Positions 33,871 to 43,086 of a stretch of 51,792 nt of DNA are shown here, piece by piece. The stretch covers positions 1-51,792 of the IMG/VR virus record IMGVR_UViG_3300043395_002133; one strand, written 5' to 3'. The position numbers were made by a program, and so were the translations under genes. A model generated the notes under the pieces. That model was given only the letters and a program-made list of their open reading frames with translations. It made no database searches and was not told where the DNA came from. The DNA is from a virus. Positions within the stretch are counted from its first letter, which is position 1. The number at the start of each line of letters is the position of its first letter.

Positions 33871-34973
33871 AATACGGATAATTGGTTTATTTTATTTTTT
33901 CTTTTAAATTTATATAAGTTGTAAGTCAATACTGAAAATTTACATCCTAAGTAATGGATGAACTTACCCACTTTATTATCAGTTGGTAATACACCCATCA
34001 TATATGCCATATGTTCTGACCAAGGTTTAACTCCAATATATACATACTTAGAAAATTCAGGTTTCTTCTTTAAGAAATCTACAACTCCTTGAGCCCAAAT
34101 TAAATAACCTATTGCTACAGGTTTATTTGTTCTCAACATCATACTACCAAACTCCTCATCTGCTTTCCAAATATGTTCTGGTATAAATCCTTGTCTATAT
34201 AATAAATCACAAATAATTTTACTATTTTTCTTAGTTGATAATTCTGCTTGTGTTTTTGCTGCTTGTGCTGCTGCAGCAGCTGCTTGTGATTGTGAAGCCT
34301 GAATTTGTGCAGATGCTAACAATTGTTGTGCATTTGTTACTTGAGATTGTAAATCAACCATTCTAACATTTGCAGAATCTAATTGAGATTGTAATTGTGT
34401 TTGTAGTTGATTGAATGTTTCTTTTTCTGCTTGTAAACCTCTAAGTTGTGCTTCAAGTGAAACTCTTTCAATACCCTCTCTAATACCTTTACTCAATGCG
34501 TTTTGGAAATCTTGTACAAGTGCAACGTATTTGGTATTTGTAATCTCCAATTCATTTTCTGCAGATGCTCTTAATAATTTTTCAACATCTATTTGTGTAA
34601 TAAGATTTTCATTTTCAGTTGTAAGGGTTTGTATTTTTGAATTAGCATCATTCAATTGTTTAGATAAATCTTTAATTTGTATTAAACTACCACTATACAA
34701 TCCTTGTAAATTATCATAAGTTTTTTGAGGAACTACTTTTGGTTGTTCCTTTGGGGTTTGTGGTATTAATTCAACAACATCAACATTTACTGCTTTTTTA
34801 AGTTCGGTTTCATTATATTTTGGTTTTTCTACATATCCACTTGTTTCACCATCAAAATCTTCATTTGTTGGTTTGACATAGAATGTGTGATTACCTGAAC
34901 TATTTTGTGAGGTAATAACTGCAGAACCACTTGATATTAGTTCCGATACTCTAAATTCATTTTGTAATGACAT
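33861..34973 (-). CDS. Coiled-coil virion protein with conserved C-terminal domain
   Basis: This 370-residue protein has a Ser-rich N-terminus (MSLQNEFRVSELISSGSAV). A long coiled coil spans about residues 85-250, with an alanine/glutamine-rich stretch (SQAAAAAAQAAKTQ) near its end. A compact C-terminal domain (about 255-370) contains CDLLYRQGFIPEHIWKADEE and KPWSEHMAYMMG, a pattern I associate with the C-terminal domains of tail fibres and baseplate proteins in other aquatic phages. It overlaps the 580-residue gene by 10 nt and starts 3 nt after the DNRLRE-like gene. A structural rod or trimeric fibre is likely. Confidence 0.65.
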   Translation of the reverse strand: MSLQNEFRVSELISSGSAVITSQNSSGNHTFYVKPTNEDFDGETSGYVEKPKYNETELKKAVNVDVVELIPQTPKEQPKVVPQKTYDNLQGLYSGSLIQIKDLSKQLNDANSKIQTLTTENENLITQIDVEKLLRASAENELEITNTKYVALVQDFQNALSKGIREGIERVSLEAQLRGLQAEKETFNQLQTQLQSQLDSANVRMVDLQSQVTNAQQLLASAQIQASQSQAAAAAAQAAKTQAELSTKKNSKIICDLLYRQGFIPEHIWKADEEFGSMMLRTNKPVAIGYLIWAQGVVDFLKKKPEFSKYVYIGVKPWSEHMAYMMGVLPTDNKVGKFIHYLGCKFSVLTYNLYKFKRKNKINQLSVLWQ

Positions 34974-34976
34974 ATA

Positions 34977-36041
34977 TTATTTCTCTATCGTAAACGTTAA
35001 ATCTTTATCTGAAAAATATTCTACAACACCATCTCTATCTACTTTTATTTCAATATAATATTCTCTATTAGTTTCCCAACCAATAAGATTTAAGTTAAAG
35101 TAATTACCATTTCCATCGCAACTTACTTTTGAATAATCACTAAATGGAATAATAATATCTTCGGTAACTACATCTTTTATTTGATAATAAGTTGTTGCAG
35201 GTAGGTATTGAAGATTTGTATATCCATATAAGTTTGTATAACTTTTCAATGGATATTTTTCTCTACCAAATACTTTGATTTGTGGTTTACTATTTACTTT
35301 ATATCTTGTTTTTAATTTCTTAAAAGTAACATGAATATCATCAGATGTAAGTTCGGTTAATGAACCAGTTGTAAATGATGAATCATCCCAACCAATTCTT
35401 AATTTTGGTTGATATATTGTATTTGTTTCCTTTGAGAAGAATTTTAATTGTCCATAATCATCAGTATCTCTTTCAACTTGCATACTATGTTTTACCATAA
35501 TACCTTCGTTGGGTCTACCACCAAACCATTCAGTTATAAGTGGAGTAACATTCATTTGAATATCTGCACTTTGATATGAAAATGATTGACTACATGCCGG
35601 TTGAGAATACCAAACACCGCCTTTACCTGTTAATACAGATGCAGTTGCTTCTGCAGAAAGACTACCAGAATTTGGTAACCACTCGGCAGATGTTGTTCTA
35701 TTATTCCAAGTAACACCATCAACTGATACTTCATCGAAACGTGTTCCAATACCCATATCCCAACTTTGAGATACTGCATATGCGTAAATCGTATAATCTA
35801 TTGGTATTTCATTTGATTCACATTCTTTTAGAATTAAATCAACATTTTCAATTGAAACATCACCTCTTACAACCGATTCAGATACCGAAGTTAAATCAAA
35901 TTTAATTAAACTACGTGCAGTATCTTTTAGACTTCCATAATAAACTTTGGAAACTTCTAAAATTTCATCCAACCCAGTATTTTGTCTTGGTTGTTGTTCG
36001 TAAATTGATGCATCTTTTGATGCGGTTATGAATTGATACAT
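34977..36041 (-). CDS. DNRLRE-like baseplate protein
   Basis: This 354-residue protein begins MYQFITASKDASIYEQQPRQ. Together with ARSLIKFDLTSV this gives the DNRLRE-type pattern (SxDAxIYE ... N-G ... RSLIKFDL), a beta-sandwich domain found on surface and virion proteins. The second half is also beta-rich. It directly follows the gp6-like gene with a one-base overlap, the place where T4 has gp7/gp8. It may be a functional substitute for a wedge protein, but I see no sequence match to gp7 or gp8. It is most likely a structural wedge or peripheral baseplate component. Confidence 0.65.
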   Translation of the reverse strand: MYQFITASKDASIYEQQPRQNTGLDEILEVSKVYYGSLKDTARSLIKFDLTSVSESVVRGDVSIENVDLILKECESNEIPIDYTIYAYAVSQSWDMGIGTRFDEVSVDGVTWNNRTTSAEWLPNSGSLSAEATASVLTGKGGVWYSQPACSQSFSYQSADIQMNVTPLITEWFGGRPNEGIMVKHSMQVERDTDDYGQLKFFSKETNTIYQPKLRIGWDDSSFTTGSLTELTSDDIHVTFKKLKTRYKVNSKPQIKVFGREKYPLKSYTNLYGYTNLQYLPATTYYQIKDVVTEDIIIPFSDYSKVSCDGNGNYFNLNLIGWETNREYYIEIKVDRDGVVEYFSDKDLTFTIEK

Positions 36042-38056
36042 TAAACAACCCTCCCTTTAATATCTTTCGCTGGGTACTTTAATTCAAATACTGATGGGTC
36101 TAATGATGGATATACCATTTTACCCTTTGTTGCTTCAGTAATGTTATATGAATACTGCGAATATTGACCTAAACATTTATTTACTATTTCACATTTTGGA
36201 ACGGATTGAACTCCCTCAACACCCGCAATCAACAATTCTAATTCACTTAGATTGATTGCCATATTAAATGTCCAATTATCTATATTAAAGTAATTTGTAA
36301 TTTCATCAATACATCTTACTAACACTTCTCTTTTGTTGTATCCACCATAAACCATAATTTCAAAATCCACACCAATGTTGATGATAAATCCATCTAAAAG
36401 ATTTACACCATCAGTCAACATTCTATATTCGTTTAGATATGTTTTTAGATTTTGTTTTAAGGCTTGATTAGTTCCAATTTGTTGTAAGTTTTTATTTTGA
36501 TTATAACCCAACACATATAAGTTTATAGCAAATGGATTATTTTTTTCATTTAAATTATTTTTCTTACCTATTAAGAATTTATTCACATTATCCTTAATTT
36601 CCATTTCAGATTTACCTTGTAATGATTGAACTAATTGTGTAAATTCTGAAAGAGTGTTTGGGTTTGCAAGAATTGATGCAGGTGAATTATTATCCAACTC
36701 TCCATCTGGTGCACAATATGCTTTTGCAATTCCACCATACTTTGCTGGTAATGATAATGCTCTTACTTGATAATCTTTACGAGTTACCGCTCTATTTTGA
36801 GATGAGAAATTTGCTAATGCATTTTCTCTAATTTCCTCAATTGTTTCAGGTCCTCTACCACCCACTGCAGTTACTTCATTTTCTACCGCTATTGAACTTT
36901 TTGTAACTTTATATACACCTAATTCATTATCGGTGAAAGAATTTGTATCTTCATCAAACGATATAGTTTCAATTCTAGTTATATCACCAATTGGAGTATT
37001 TGATGAAATACCACCACCTACTAAATAAGAAACAGTTAAAGTTGTTCCACTTGGTGCTTGTCCATAGGTTTTTGTTTTTAAGAAATTCGCAGGGTCAAAT
37101 GATGTTGTTAATTTTTCAATTGATGAATTTAATCCTAATCCAACATTTTTAAAGTTTGGTATAAGAGTTTCATCAGATGATGTAGAATTTCCACCACCGA
37201 ATACTAATGTTGTAGTATTATCGGAATTCACTTTAGTTACAAATCTACGAGATGTTTTTAATACCTTTAAAATATTAGAAACTGAATCCTTAAATTGAAC
37301 TAAATCAGTATCAGTATATTCATTATTAGGATAATCTACAAATACCATTTCTTGTGCAAGATATGGAACTTCATACCATTTATTTCCACTACTATCTCTT
37401 ACATCATATATTTCGATTACATTATCATCTGCTATATCTATTTTAGAAAATTCTTCTGCACTACCAAATGATTTCTCAATTGTTTTTAATTCTGCAGAAA
37501 TTGCATTAACGTGTTTTTTAACTAAATAAAATGTTGGTTCATCACCATCTTTTGAATATATAGTTATTTCTCTATCATCCGCAACACTAAAATCCAATAA
37601 TTCAGTTGTACGGAAAAGAGTACCAGTTGAATTAGCTTGAACAACCATTCCTTCTTTAACTCTTAAATAATATTTTGAATTTGGTCTATTATTAACACCA
37701 GTTCCAACAGCAGGAACTAATTGATAAATAGTCAAACTAACTAATGCAGGAGATGTAACTTTTGGTTTGTATCCTAAATATTGTGCAAGAGCAAGAACAT
37801 TTTCTTTATCCTCCGCATATAACATTAAAGATTCTTTTAAAGTATCATCAATGTAATAACCCATAACATCACCAATATACGATGCCATTTCTATAAACAT
37901 CATACCTGGAGATGATTCATTAAAATCTGAATACGTTTTTGGGAAATATGTTTTAGCATACTCAATTAAGTTTTGACGGAAACCCGCAAAATCTTTATTA
38001 AGATATTTTATATCTCTACCTTGATTACTCTTTTTTGTTATACTATTTAACGCCAT
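36041..38056 (-). CDS. Baseplate wedge protein, gp6-like
   Basis: This 671-residue protein has the gp6/baseplate J-like N-terminus: IKYLNKDFAGFRQNLIEYAK and then FNESSPGMMFIEMASYIGDV, with the conserved YIDDTLKES helix. In T4, gp6 forms the inner ring of wedge dimers in the baseplate. Its length matches T4 gp6 (about 660 residues). It follows the gp25 gene after 5 nt, the same gene order as in T4 (25-6), which strengthens both calls. A C-terminal VRCIDEITNYFNIDNW-type domain matches the J-like fold. Confidence 0.92.
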   Translation of the reverse strand: MALNSITKKSNQGRDIKYLNKDFAGFRQNLIEYAKTYFPKTYSDFNESSPGMMFIEMASYIGDVMGYYIDDTLKESLMLYAEDKENVLALAQYLGYKPKVTSPALVSLTIYQLVPAVGTGVNNRPNSKYYLRVKEGMVVQANSTGTLFRTTELLDFSVADDREITIYSKDGDEPTFYLVKKHVNAISAELKTIEKSFGSAEEFSKIDIADDNVIEIYDVRDSSGNKWYEVPYLAQEMVFVDYPNNEYTDTDLVQFKDSVSNILKVLKTSRRFVTKVNSDNTTTLVFGGGNSTSSDETLIPNFKNVGLGLNSSIEKLTTSFDPANFLKTKTYGQAPSGTTLTVSYLVGGGISSNTPIGDITRIETISFDEDTNSFTDNELGVYKVTKSSIAVENEVTAVGGRGPETIEEIRENALANFSSQNRAVTRKDYQVRALSLPAKYGGIAKAYCAPDGELDNNSPASILANPNTLSEFTQLVQSLQGKSEMEIKDNVNKFLIGKKNNLNEKNNPFAINLYVLGYNQNKNLQQIGTNQALKQNLKTYLNEYRMLTDGVNLLDGFIINIGVDFEIMVYGGYNKREVLVRCIDEITNYFNIDNWTFNMAINLSELELLIAGVEGVQSVPKCEIVNKCLGQYSQYSYNITEATKGKMVYPSLDPSVFELKYPAKDIKGRVV

Positions 38057-38061
38057 TTTTA

Positions 38062-38496
38062 TTATCCCCTAACTGTAAAAGTTATTTCTTGTAATTCAAT
38101 TTGATTACCGACCGTAAACTCAATTTTCATATGTGCTATATGTCTATCCTTCATGTCATCGGTCATTTCAATATCAATATTTTCTATGTTAATATATGGT
38201 AACCAATAATTGACAGTTCTTGTAATGGTATCACTTAAACTATTTTCAAATATACCATCGGTCATTGGTTCAAAAAGTAACGAATCTAATCCAGTCCCAA
38301 ATTCAGGTTGCATCACTCGTTCACCTTTTTTAGTTAGGAGTAAATTTTTTAAGTTTGATTTTGCTTGTTCAAAAGAAGTAAAAGCCTGTTCAAAATAACC
38401 ATTACCACCTCTTTTTAGGGGTAGAGTAATACCATATGCATAGTCATTAAACTCTTTGGTATCTTTTACAATTTTATTTCCTAAAACGTATGCCAT
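38062..38496 (-). CDS. Baseplate wedge protein, gp25-like
   Basis: This 144-residue protein is a GPW/gp25 family member. It has FEQAKSNLKNLLLTKKGERV, then the conserved QPEFGTGLDSLLFEP loop near residues 63-77 and a beta-rich C-terminal half (HIAHMKIEFTVGNQIELQEI). In T4, gp25 is the wedge core and nucleates sheath attachment; the family is lysozyme-like in name only. Its length is close to T4 gp25 (132). It overlaps the upstream 210-residue gene by one base and leads gp6 by 5 nt. Confidence 0.92.
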   Translation of the reverse strand: MAYVLGNKIVKDTKEFNDYAYGITLPLKRGGNGYFEQAFTSFEQAKSNLKNLLLTKKGERVMQPEFGTGLDSLLFEPMTDGIFENSLSDTITRTVNYWLPYINIENIDIEMTDDMKDRHIAHMKIEFTVGNQIELQEITFTVRG

Positions 38497-39128
38497 TATT
38501 TTTTAAACCTCTTAACTAATTCTGAATTATCTCTATTTAAAATTCTGTCTAATCCCGCAAGACCAGTTGATACACCTAATCCACTTTTGTTTCCACCAAC
38601 ATTCATATCACCATACCCCATCTTCTCAGCCATTTGTGCTCTCATAGATTGGATACCTCCCATTGCTCCACCACTATATGATATGGTTTCATCAATATCC
38701 GGTTCTGCATCCATATAGTTTGGAATATGTGAATTTGTATAACCTTCGTTTACTGGTTCATAAGTTTGGAAATTATCCAATACCGATGCACCACTACCTA
38801 CACCACCTTCTGCTCTTTGTGCTGAAGTAAATGGTTTAGTTTGATTTAATATTTCGTTGATTGTTGCGTTTTTAGAAAATTGTCTAATAGGTTGTTTTTG
38901 TTGTACTGATTCCTTTTGTAATTTAGGTTGTACTCTTTCCTTATCTAACAATTGATTTGCAAGTTCAAATGGGTCTACATCTTCCAAAATATCCTTCTTC
39001 TTAGGAGTTGGTTTTGTAGTTTCATTTAATAACTTACTAACCTCCTCTTTAATCATTTGGGGAAGTTGTTTCTTAATTTCTTGTTCTACTACTAATTTAA
39101 TTAGTTGTGCTAACTTTTTAGAATCCAT
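38496..39128 (-). CDS. Hypothetical protein in baseplate operon
   Basis: This 210-residue protein begins MDSKKLAQLIKLVVEQEIKK with an amphipathic helix that may form a coiled coil, followed by a disordered Gln/Lys-rich linker. A Gly/Met-rich part follows (YSGGAMGGIQSMRAQMAEKMG), and the C-terminus is basic. I do not recognise the family; similarly placed proteins occur next to gp25 in T4-like aquatic phages. An exact late-type element lies 23 nt upstream, so it opens the gp25-gp6 unit. It is possibly an assembly factor or minor baseplate component; that is inference. Confidence 0.6.
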   Translation of the reverse strand: MDSKKLAQLIKLVVEQEIKKQLPQMIKEEVSKLLNETTKPTPKKKDILEDVDPFELANQLLDKERVQPKLQKESVQQKQPIRQFSKNATINEILNQTKPFTSAQRAEGGVGSGASVLDNFQTYEPVNEGYTNSHIPNYMDAEPDIDETISYSGGAMGGIQSMRAQMAEKMGYGDMNVGGNKSGLGVSTGLAGLDRILNRDNSELVKRFKK

Positions 39129-39151
39129 TTTTAAAATATTTGTTTACTCAA

Positions 39152-39161
39152 TATAAATATA
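39152..39161 (-). promoter_or_regulatory. Late-type element TATATTTATA before the gp25-gp6 unit
   Basis: An exact copy in the gap 39129-39182 ends 23 nt before the start of the 210-residue gene. Confidence 0.6.
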
Positions 39162-39182
39162 TCTTTAATGGATTTTGGAATC

Positions 39183-40166
39183 TTATGAGTATAAATTAGG
39201 GTTTTCTTTTAATTTTTTCCAATATCCACAAAACTTTTTCTTTCTATCATCTAATCCGTTATACCCACCATTTATTCGTTTTGTAATATATTTTAGAGTT
39301 CCGATTGTATCATCTACTGCTGCTTCATTTAACTTACGAGTTCTCCAAAACCAACACGCAGTTTCTGCAACATACTTCTTTTCAACTAATGTAGAGTTTG
39401 CAACTACATCATCGGATACACCTTTTCTGAATTGTGTATAATTTGCTCTACCTGTAACTTGAATATATCCTCTACCGGCAAATCTATAACCATCACCGGG
39501 TTGTGTATTTCCTAAATCAGTCCTACCTTCGTAGCGTTGTTGTGCAGAACTCGGCCCCCATATTTCTTTTGTATAAATAAAATCACCACTCTCATGTGCA
39601 CATTGAGCAAGGAAATGAGCTTTTTGTAATGGAGTTTTGATTCCCCATTTTCTCATTGCATCTATTACAACTTGTGGTGGTTCTTTTAATTTAACATTTC
39701 CACATTCTTCAATTTTTTCTGATGGAGTTTGGTTTGCAACATCATTATCTGCTTGATTATCAGATGAACCCCCACCACCCTCACCATTACGTTGTGCGGG
39801 AGATGAAACTCCAACACCACTCAAACCAGCAGAAGTTGATTCGTTTATACCATAACCTTGTTCCGTTGCATCATTTGCTAAGGCTTCTTGTTCCGGTGAC
39901 AATTTTATAGCCTCTTCAACTTGTTTTTGTTCTTCGGTTTGTTGTGTTTGAGTTGCTTGTAAATTACCCGCTGTTCCTCCTCCTACACCCTGTCCTGCAG
40001 GCGGAATAGTATAACCAACAAAAGGTACTGCACCCGGTCCTGGCGTTAATAAAGGTGGATACAATGATGTTGTAAGGTATGTTCCTTTAATTGTGGGCAA
40101 GTGGGTTTGAATTGATGCAATCAATTGGTCTAAAAATATTTCTGAATTATCCGTTGGTCTTGCCAT
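39183..40166 (-). CDS. GH19-like (chitinase/lysozyme type) peptidoglycan hydrolase
   Basis: This 327-residue protein has an N-terminal region with PPLLTPGPGAVPF shared with the CHAP gene just upstream, a Gly/Gln-rich linker, and a GH19 domain from about residue 155 to the end. Key segments are FLAQCAHESG with the catalytic glutamate, YEGRTDLGN, the GYRFAGRGYIQVTGRANY core and ITKRINGG. GH19 enzymes in phages cut the glycan strands of peptidoglycan. The position inside the baseplate operon, 8 nt after the CHAP gene, suggests a virion-borne lysin that opens the wall during infection, replacing the lysozyme domain of T4 gp5. No holin or signal peptide is linked. Confidence 0.88.
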   Translation of the reverse strand: MARPTDNSEIFLDQLIASIQTHLPTIKGTYLTTSLYPPLLTPGPGAVPFVGYTIPPAGQGVGGGTAGNLQATQTQQTEEQKQVEEAIKLSPEQEALANDATEQGYGINESTSAGLSGVGVSSPAQRNGEGGGGSSDNQADNDVANQTPSEKIEECGNVKLKEPPQVVIDAMRKWGIKTPLQKAHFLAQCAHESGDFIYTKEIWGPSSAQQRYEGRTDLGNTQPGDGYRFAGRGYIQVTGRANYTQFRKGVSDDVVANSTLVEKKYVAETACWFWRTRKLNEAAVDDTIGTLKYITKRINGGYNGLDDRKKKFCGYWKKLKENPNLYS

Positions 40167-40174
40167 AATTTATT

Positions 40175-41380
40175 TTATTTTGCTACAGGTAATACAAATC
40201 CACTACATCTAGAAACTTTTACTTTTTTCTGAAAAACACCTACACCATTTCTATCAAACCCACCACCTGATGTATTTCCTTCGATTGTTGTAATTGTATT
40301 AGCATCAATTATACTTGATACAATTCCAATATGATGTTCCGAACCCCTTCCACCATACAATACAGCAGCACCAATTACAGGTTTATTACTATATAATTTA
40401 TTTTTTCTAGCCCATGCACTCCAAAACGAACATCCTGCACTATTAGGTGATTTTGCACCTGCTAATCGATAATGTTTAGAAACAAATGCAGCACACCAAA
40501 ATGCAGGAGAATTAATTCCTACACCATTTAATACACTTTTAACATATGGACCCCAGTTTGCAGGTCTTTGATTTGGTGGTAACGGACTTTCCATTTGACC
40601 AATATCTCTTTTTGCATATGCAACAATTCGTTCACCAATTTCTTTTGATGCTATACTTGCATCTACTGCATCATCATAATTAGTTGATTCCTTTTCTCCA
40701 CTTGCTATTCTTTGTTTTTGATAACTAATAATTTCCTTTGCTGCTTGTAATTGTGCAGATATACCAACTGGTGGATAATCTGGGTCATATTCCGTATCAT
40801 CTGCATACTCAATTGCACCTTGTGCTTTAAGTTGTACAATTTCTTTTTCGGCAATCTTTATATCCTCTTCTGCTGCAGCAATATCTTCCTTTGTCATTTT
40901 TTGTGCAGGTTCAACATCATTGGTCTGTGTTGCCATCATTGGAAGTGGTGTTGGTGGAGTCTTTGGTTTTGGTGGTGTTTTTACCAAAGTATCAGTTGGT
41001 GTCCAAATACCAGGGTCAGTAATAAAACTACTGACTGTAGCAACATTTACAACTGCACCCGGTGATGGAATCAATGGCGGTGGAACGGAACTCATAGTTG
41101 CTCCTGTCCAATACGCAATAAATGCAGGGCCTAAGTTTGTGATTATTGGGTGTTCACCTGATGATTGTTGCAATGCTGTGTTTAGAATTCCATTTAGAGT
41201 AGATTCCATCAATTCCGTATTACCTTTTGCAATTGGAATGTTGTTGACCGTATCAAACCCACGTTTAACGGCCATATCGTACTCCATAGTAAGTTTCTTT
41301 GCAAAATCACCATAGGAACTGATTCCCTTTGGATTCTGCATATAACTTAGCATATTTTGTTTGAATATCTCTAACGACAT
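40175..41380 (-). CDS. CHAP-domain peptidoglycan amidase/endopeptidase, virion-type
   Basis: This 401-residue protein has an N-terminal structural domain (about 1-130) containing PPPLIPSPGAVVNV, a proline-rich linker and a coiled segment near 165-200. Its CHAP domain starts at about 255: catalytic Cys296 in FWCAAFVSKHY, His349 or His350 in SEHHIGIVSS, and a polar pair (Glu367, Asn369) in TIEGNTS. It would cut peptide cross-links of the wall, complementing the GH19 protein encoded next. Two hydrolases in the baseplate operon suggest a two-activity device at the tail tip. The shared proline motif in both N-termini may be a docking signal to the hub. Confidence 0.85.
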   Translation of the reverse strand: MSLEIFKQNMLSYMQNPKGISSYGDFAKKLTMEYDMAVKRGFDTVNNIPIAKGNTELMESTLNGILNTALQQSSGEHPIITNLGPAFIAYWTGATMSSVPPPLIPSPGAVVNVATVSSFITDPGIWTPTDTLVKTPPKPKTPPTPLPMMATQTNDVEPAQKMTKEDIAAAEEDIKIAEKEIVQLKAQGAIEYADDTEYDPDYPPVGISAQLQAAKEIISYQKQRIASGEKESTNYDDAVDASIASKEIGERIVAYAKRDIGQMESPLPPNQRPANWGPYVKSVLNGVGINSPAFWCAAFVSKHYRLAGAKSPNSAGCSFWSAWARKNKLYSNKPVIGAAVLYGGRGSEHHIGIVSSIIDANTITTIEGNTSGGGFDRNGVGVFQKKVKVSRCSGFVLPVAK

Positions 41381-41381
41381 T

Positions 41382-42608
41382 TTATTCGGTATAATTTAAA
41401 GTAGATAAGAATTTACTCAATCTACCCTTAATATCATTAAATGTACTTTTATTTTCTGGTCCTACTGCAGTTGGTCCTGCCGGAGTTTTGAACACCTGAT
41501 TATTTACTGCATCTATTAATTCTTCTAATAAACCTTTTAGAGTTTCACCTCTTACCAAAGGTTCTTTATCACTTTCAGTATTTAAGAAAATATTCCCCTT
41601 ACCACCTAAAATGTAAGTACTATTATCATTGGTAGTAAGACGAACATCTCCATGAAAATCTAAATCTGCACCTGCTTTTCCATTATCAATCGACATTTTA
41701 CCATCTGATATGAATCCCCAATTTCCTTTTGAAAAGAAAATCATTTCTTGTGTTTTTGCAGAAAGTATAATTCTTTCAGAGTTTACAAGAACTTGGTCAT
41801 ATCCTTTTAGTTCTGATGGGTAATTTGAAAATTTAGATGGTTTTGTTTCTAATGGTGATTGATAATCCAATTTATATACGCCAGATGTAATTGCAATCGT
41901 AGTACCATCTTTATTAACATCTTCTTCCGTAAGTGAACCTTTTTTTAATTTACTTAAAGATTCATCACTTTGTCTATTACGAATAAGAATGGTAGGTGCG
42001 TATTTTTTATCTTGATTATTATATCCACTAAAACGAATACTTTGACCAAAACGGGATTGGATAATTTTATCACCTTCATATAATTTTAGAGGATTTATTT
42101 GAGTTGTTTCAAAATATTCTCCAAGTTTAGTTTTTCTATCTTCACCACCACTACCACCACTTGGTGTACCTGTTGCAGATACTGTGGAGTATTCGGTTGC
42201 AGGTTGACCGGGTTTTTGAGTTGGTTGGAAATTTTTTATATCAACATTTTCAATTGCGTTTCCTGCATTGATGTTTGTTGATGCTATTCTTTTGTAGTGT
42301 AATTTACCACCCAATAAAATTAATTCCACAGTTTCACCCACTAATGGAATACCTTCATCATTACTAAATGGTTTGTATGCTTTTACACCAGTCTTACTTG
42401 CAGAAGGGTCATTTAATTTTCTAACAACCGCACAACCTACAATACTTGTATCCTTTGTTTCTACCTCACTAAAATCATAAGTTTGAACTTTGGGGTTAGT
42501 ATCATCTAAAATAACATCTAAAACAATACCAGTTAAAACTTTTCCAGTAGTACTTTGGTTTGAATTAGTGTGATGTGTTGCGTTTGATATTTGGGTTCTT
42601 ACACTCAT
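41382..42608 (-). CDS. Baseplate hub/spike-like protein (gp5-type)
   Basis: This 408-residue protein has an N-terminal OB-like part (GKVLTGIVLDVILDDTNPKVQ, IPLVGETVELILLGG), a Gly/Ser linker near 150, and a beta-rich part containing GDKIIQSRFGQSIRFSGYNN and APTILIRNRQS. I associate that pattern with gp5-like hub or spike proteins of aquatic T4-like phages. A possible beta-helical stretch (RLTTNDNSTYILGGKGNIFLN) follows. No lysozyme domain is inside, unlike T4 gp5; the wall hydrolases are separate adjacent genes. The assignment rests on partial pattern similarity and context. Confidence 0.65.
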   Translation of the reverse strand: MSVRTQISNATHHTNSNQSTTGKVLTGIVLDVILDDTNPKVQTYDFSEVETKDTSIVGCAVVRKLNDPSASKTGVKAYKPFSNDEGIPLVGETVELILLGGKLHYKRIASTNINAGNAIENVDIKNFQPTQKPGQPATEYSTVSATGTPSGGSGGEDRKTKLGEYFETTQINPLKLYEGDKIIQSRFGQSIRFSGYNNQDKKYAPTILIRNRQSDESLSKLKKGSLTEEDVNKDGTTIAITSGVYKLDYQSPLETKPSKFSNYPSELKGYDQVLVNSERIILSAKTQEMIFFSKGNWGFISDGKMSIDNGKAGADLDFHGDVRLTTNDNSTYILGGKGNIFLNTESDKEPLVRGETLKGLLEELIDAVNNQVFKTPAGPTAVGPENKSTFNDIKGRLSKFLSTLNYTE

Positions 42609-43018
42609 TATTTACCAATCTTTTGTTTTAATTCTTCAACTTCGTTTGTCAATTCATCTACTTTTGCATCTTGTTCATCTTTCACATCATTGACAGTTAC
42701 TTCAATTTCTTTTAGTAATTGTTCCTTCTCGGCATCAGAAAGGAATCCAACTTCACCTTCGGTTTTTGTGTTTGCAGTAACAATACGTTGTGCAATTGTT
42801 GCCAATTTAATTAAAGCATCATCGTTACGAACTGATACATCTACTAAATCTTTTAGGATTGGACCAATAACTGCCATATCACCTGCGTGACGAATTAACT
42901 TTCTCATTTCGGCTATTAATTCCGAAATTCTTTGTTTTTTATTTTGTTGATTATCGTATATATCTTTAAATAACCCACTCAAACTTTTGCCAGGAAATAT
43001 TTCAAATTCTGTGCTCAT
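42608..43018 (-). CDS. Conserved coiled-coil protein, tail-operon leader
   Basis: This 136-residue protein begins MSTEFEIFPGKSLSGLFKDI. It is mostly helical, with a C-terminal coiled coil ending VDELTNEVEELKQKIGK. No enzyme motif is visible. T4 UvsY has a similar length, but I see no sequence match. It opens the baseplate unit, overlapping the gp5-like gene by one base, and has an exact late-type element 21 nt upstream. The FPGKSLSxLFKDIY start is reminiscent of small proteins next to hub genes in other aquatic myoviruses. It is probably a minor tail or assembly protein. Confidence 0.6.
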   Translation of the reverse strand: MSTEFEIFPGKSLSGLFKDIYDNQQNKKQRISELIAEMRKLIRHAGDMAVIGPILKDLVDVSVRNDDALIKLATIAQRIVTANTKTEGEVGFLSDAEKEQLLKEIEVTVNDVKDEQDAKVDELTNEVEELKQKIGK

Positions 43019-43039
43019 ATTTTTTAATTTGATTCAATC

Positions 43040-43049
43040 TATAAATATA
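43040..43049 (-). promoter_or_regulatory. Late-type element TATATTTATA opening the baseplate unit
   Basis: An exact copy lies directly after a terminator and ends 21 nt before the start at 43018: a clear transcript boundary. Confidence 0.65.
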
Positions 43050-43050
43050 T

Positions 43051-43083
43051 CAAATAAAAAAACCTCATTTTTGATGAGGTTTT
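43051..43083 (-). terminator. Rho-independent terminator
   Basis: The stem is AACCTCAT (43061-43068) with ATGAGGTT (43074-43081), a 5-nt loop and extra A-T pairs, followed on the minus strand by a long T-run. It lies 4 nt after the stop of the 32-residue gene. Confidence 0.85.
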
Positions 43084-43086
43084 CGA

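Noticed and set aside
40920-41315. 131-residue open frame on the plus strand
   Set aside because: It lies opposite the CHAP gene, which has clear catalytic motifs; composition is low-complexity Gly/Val and no start signal is present.
42608-43018. Assignment as UvsY
   Set aside because: Only the length fits; no sequence pattern of UvsY, and the context is tail assembly.
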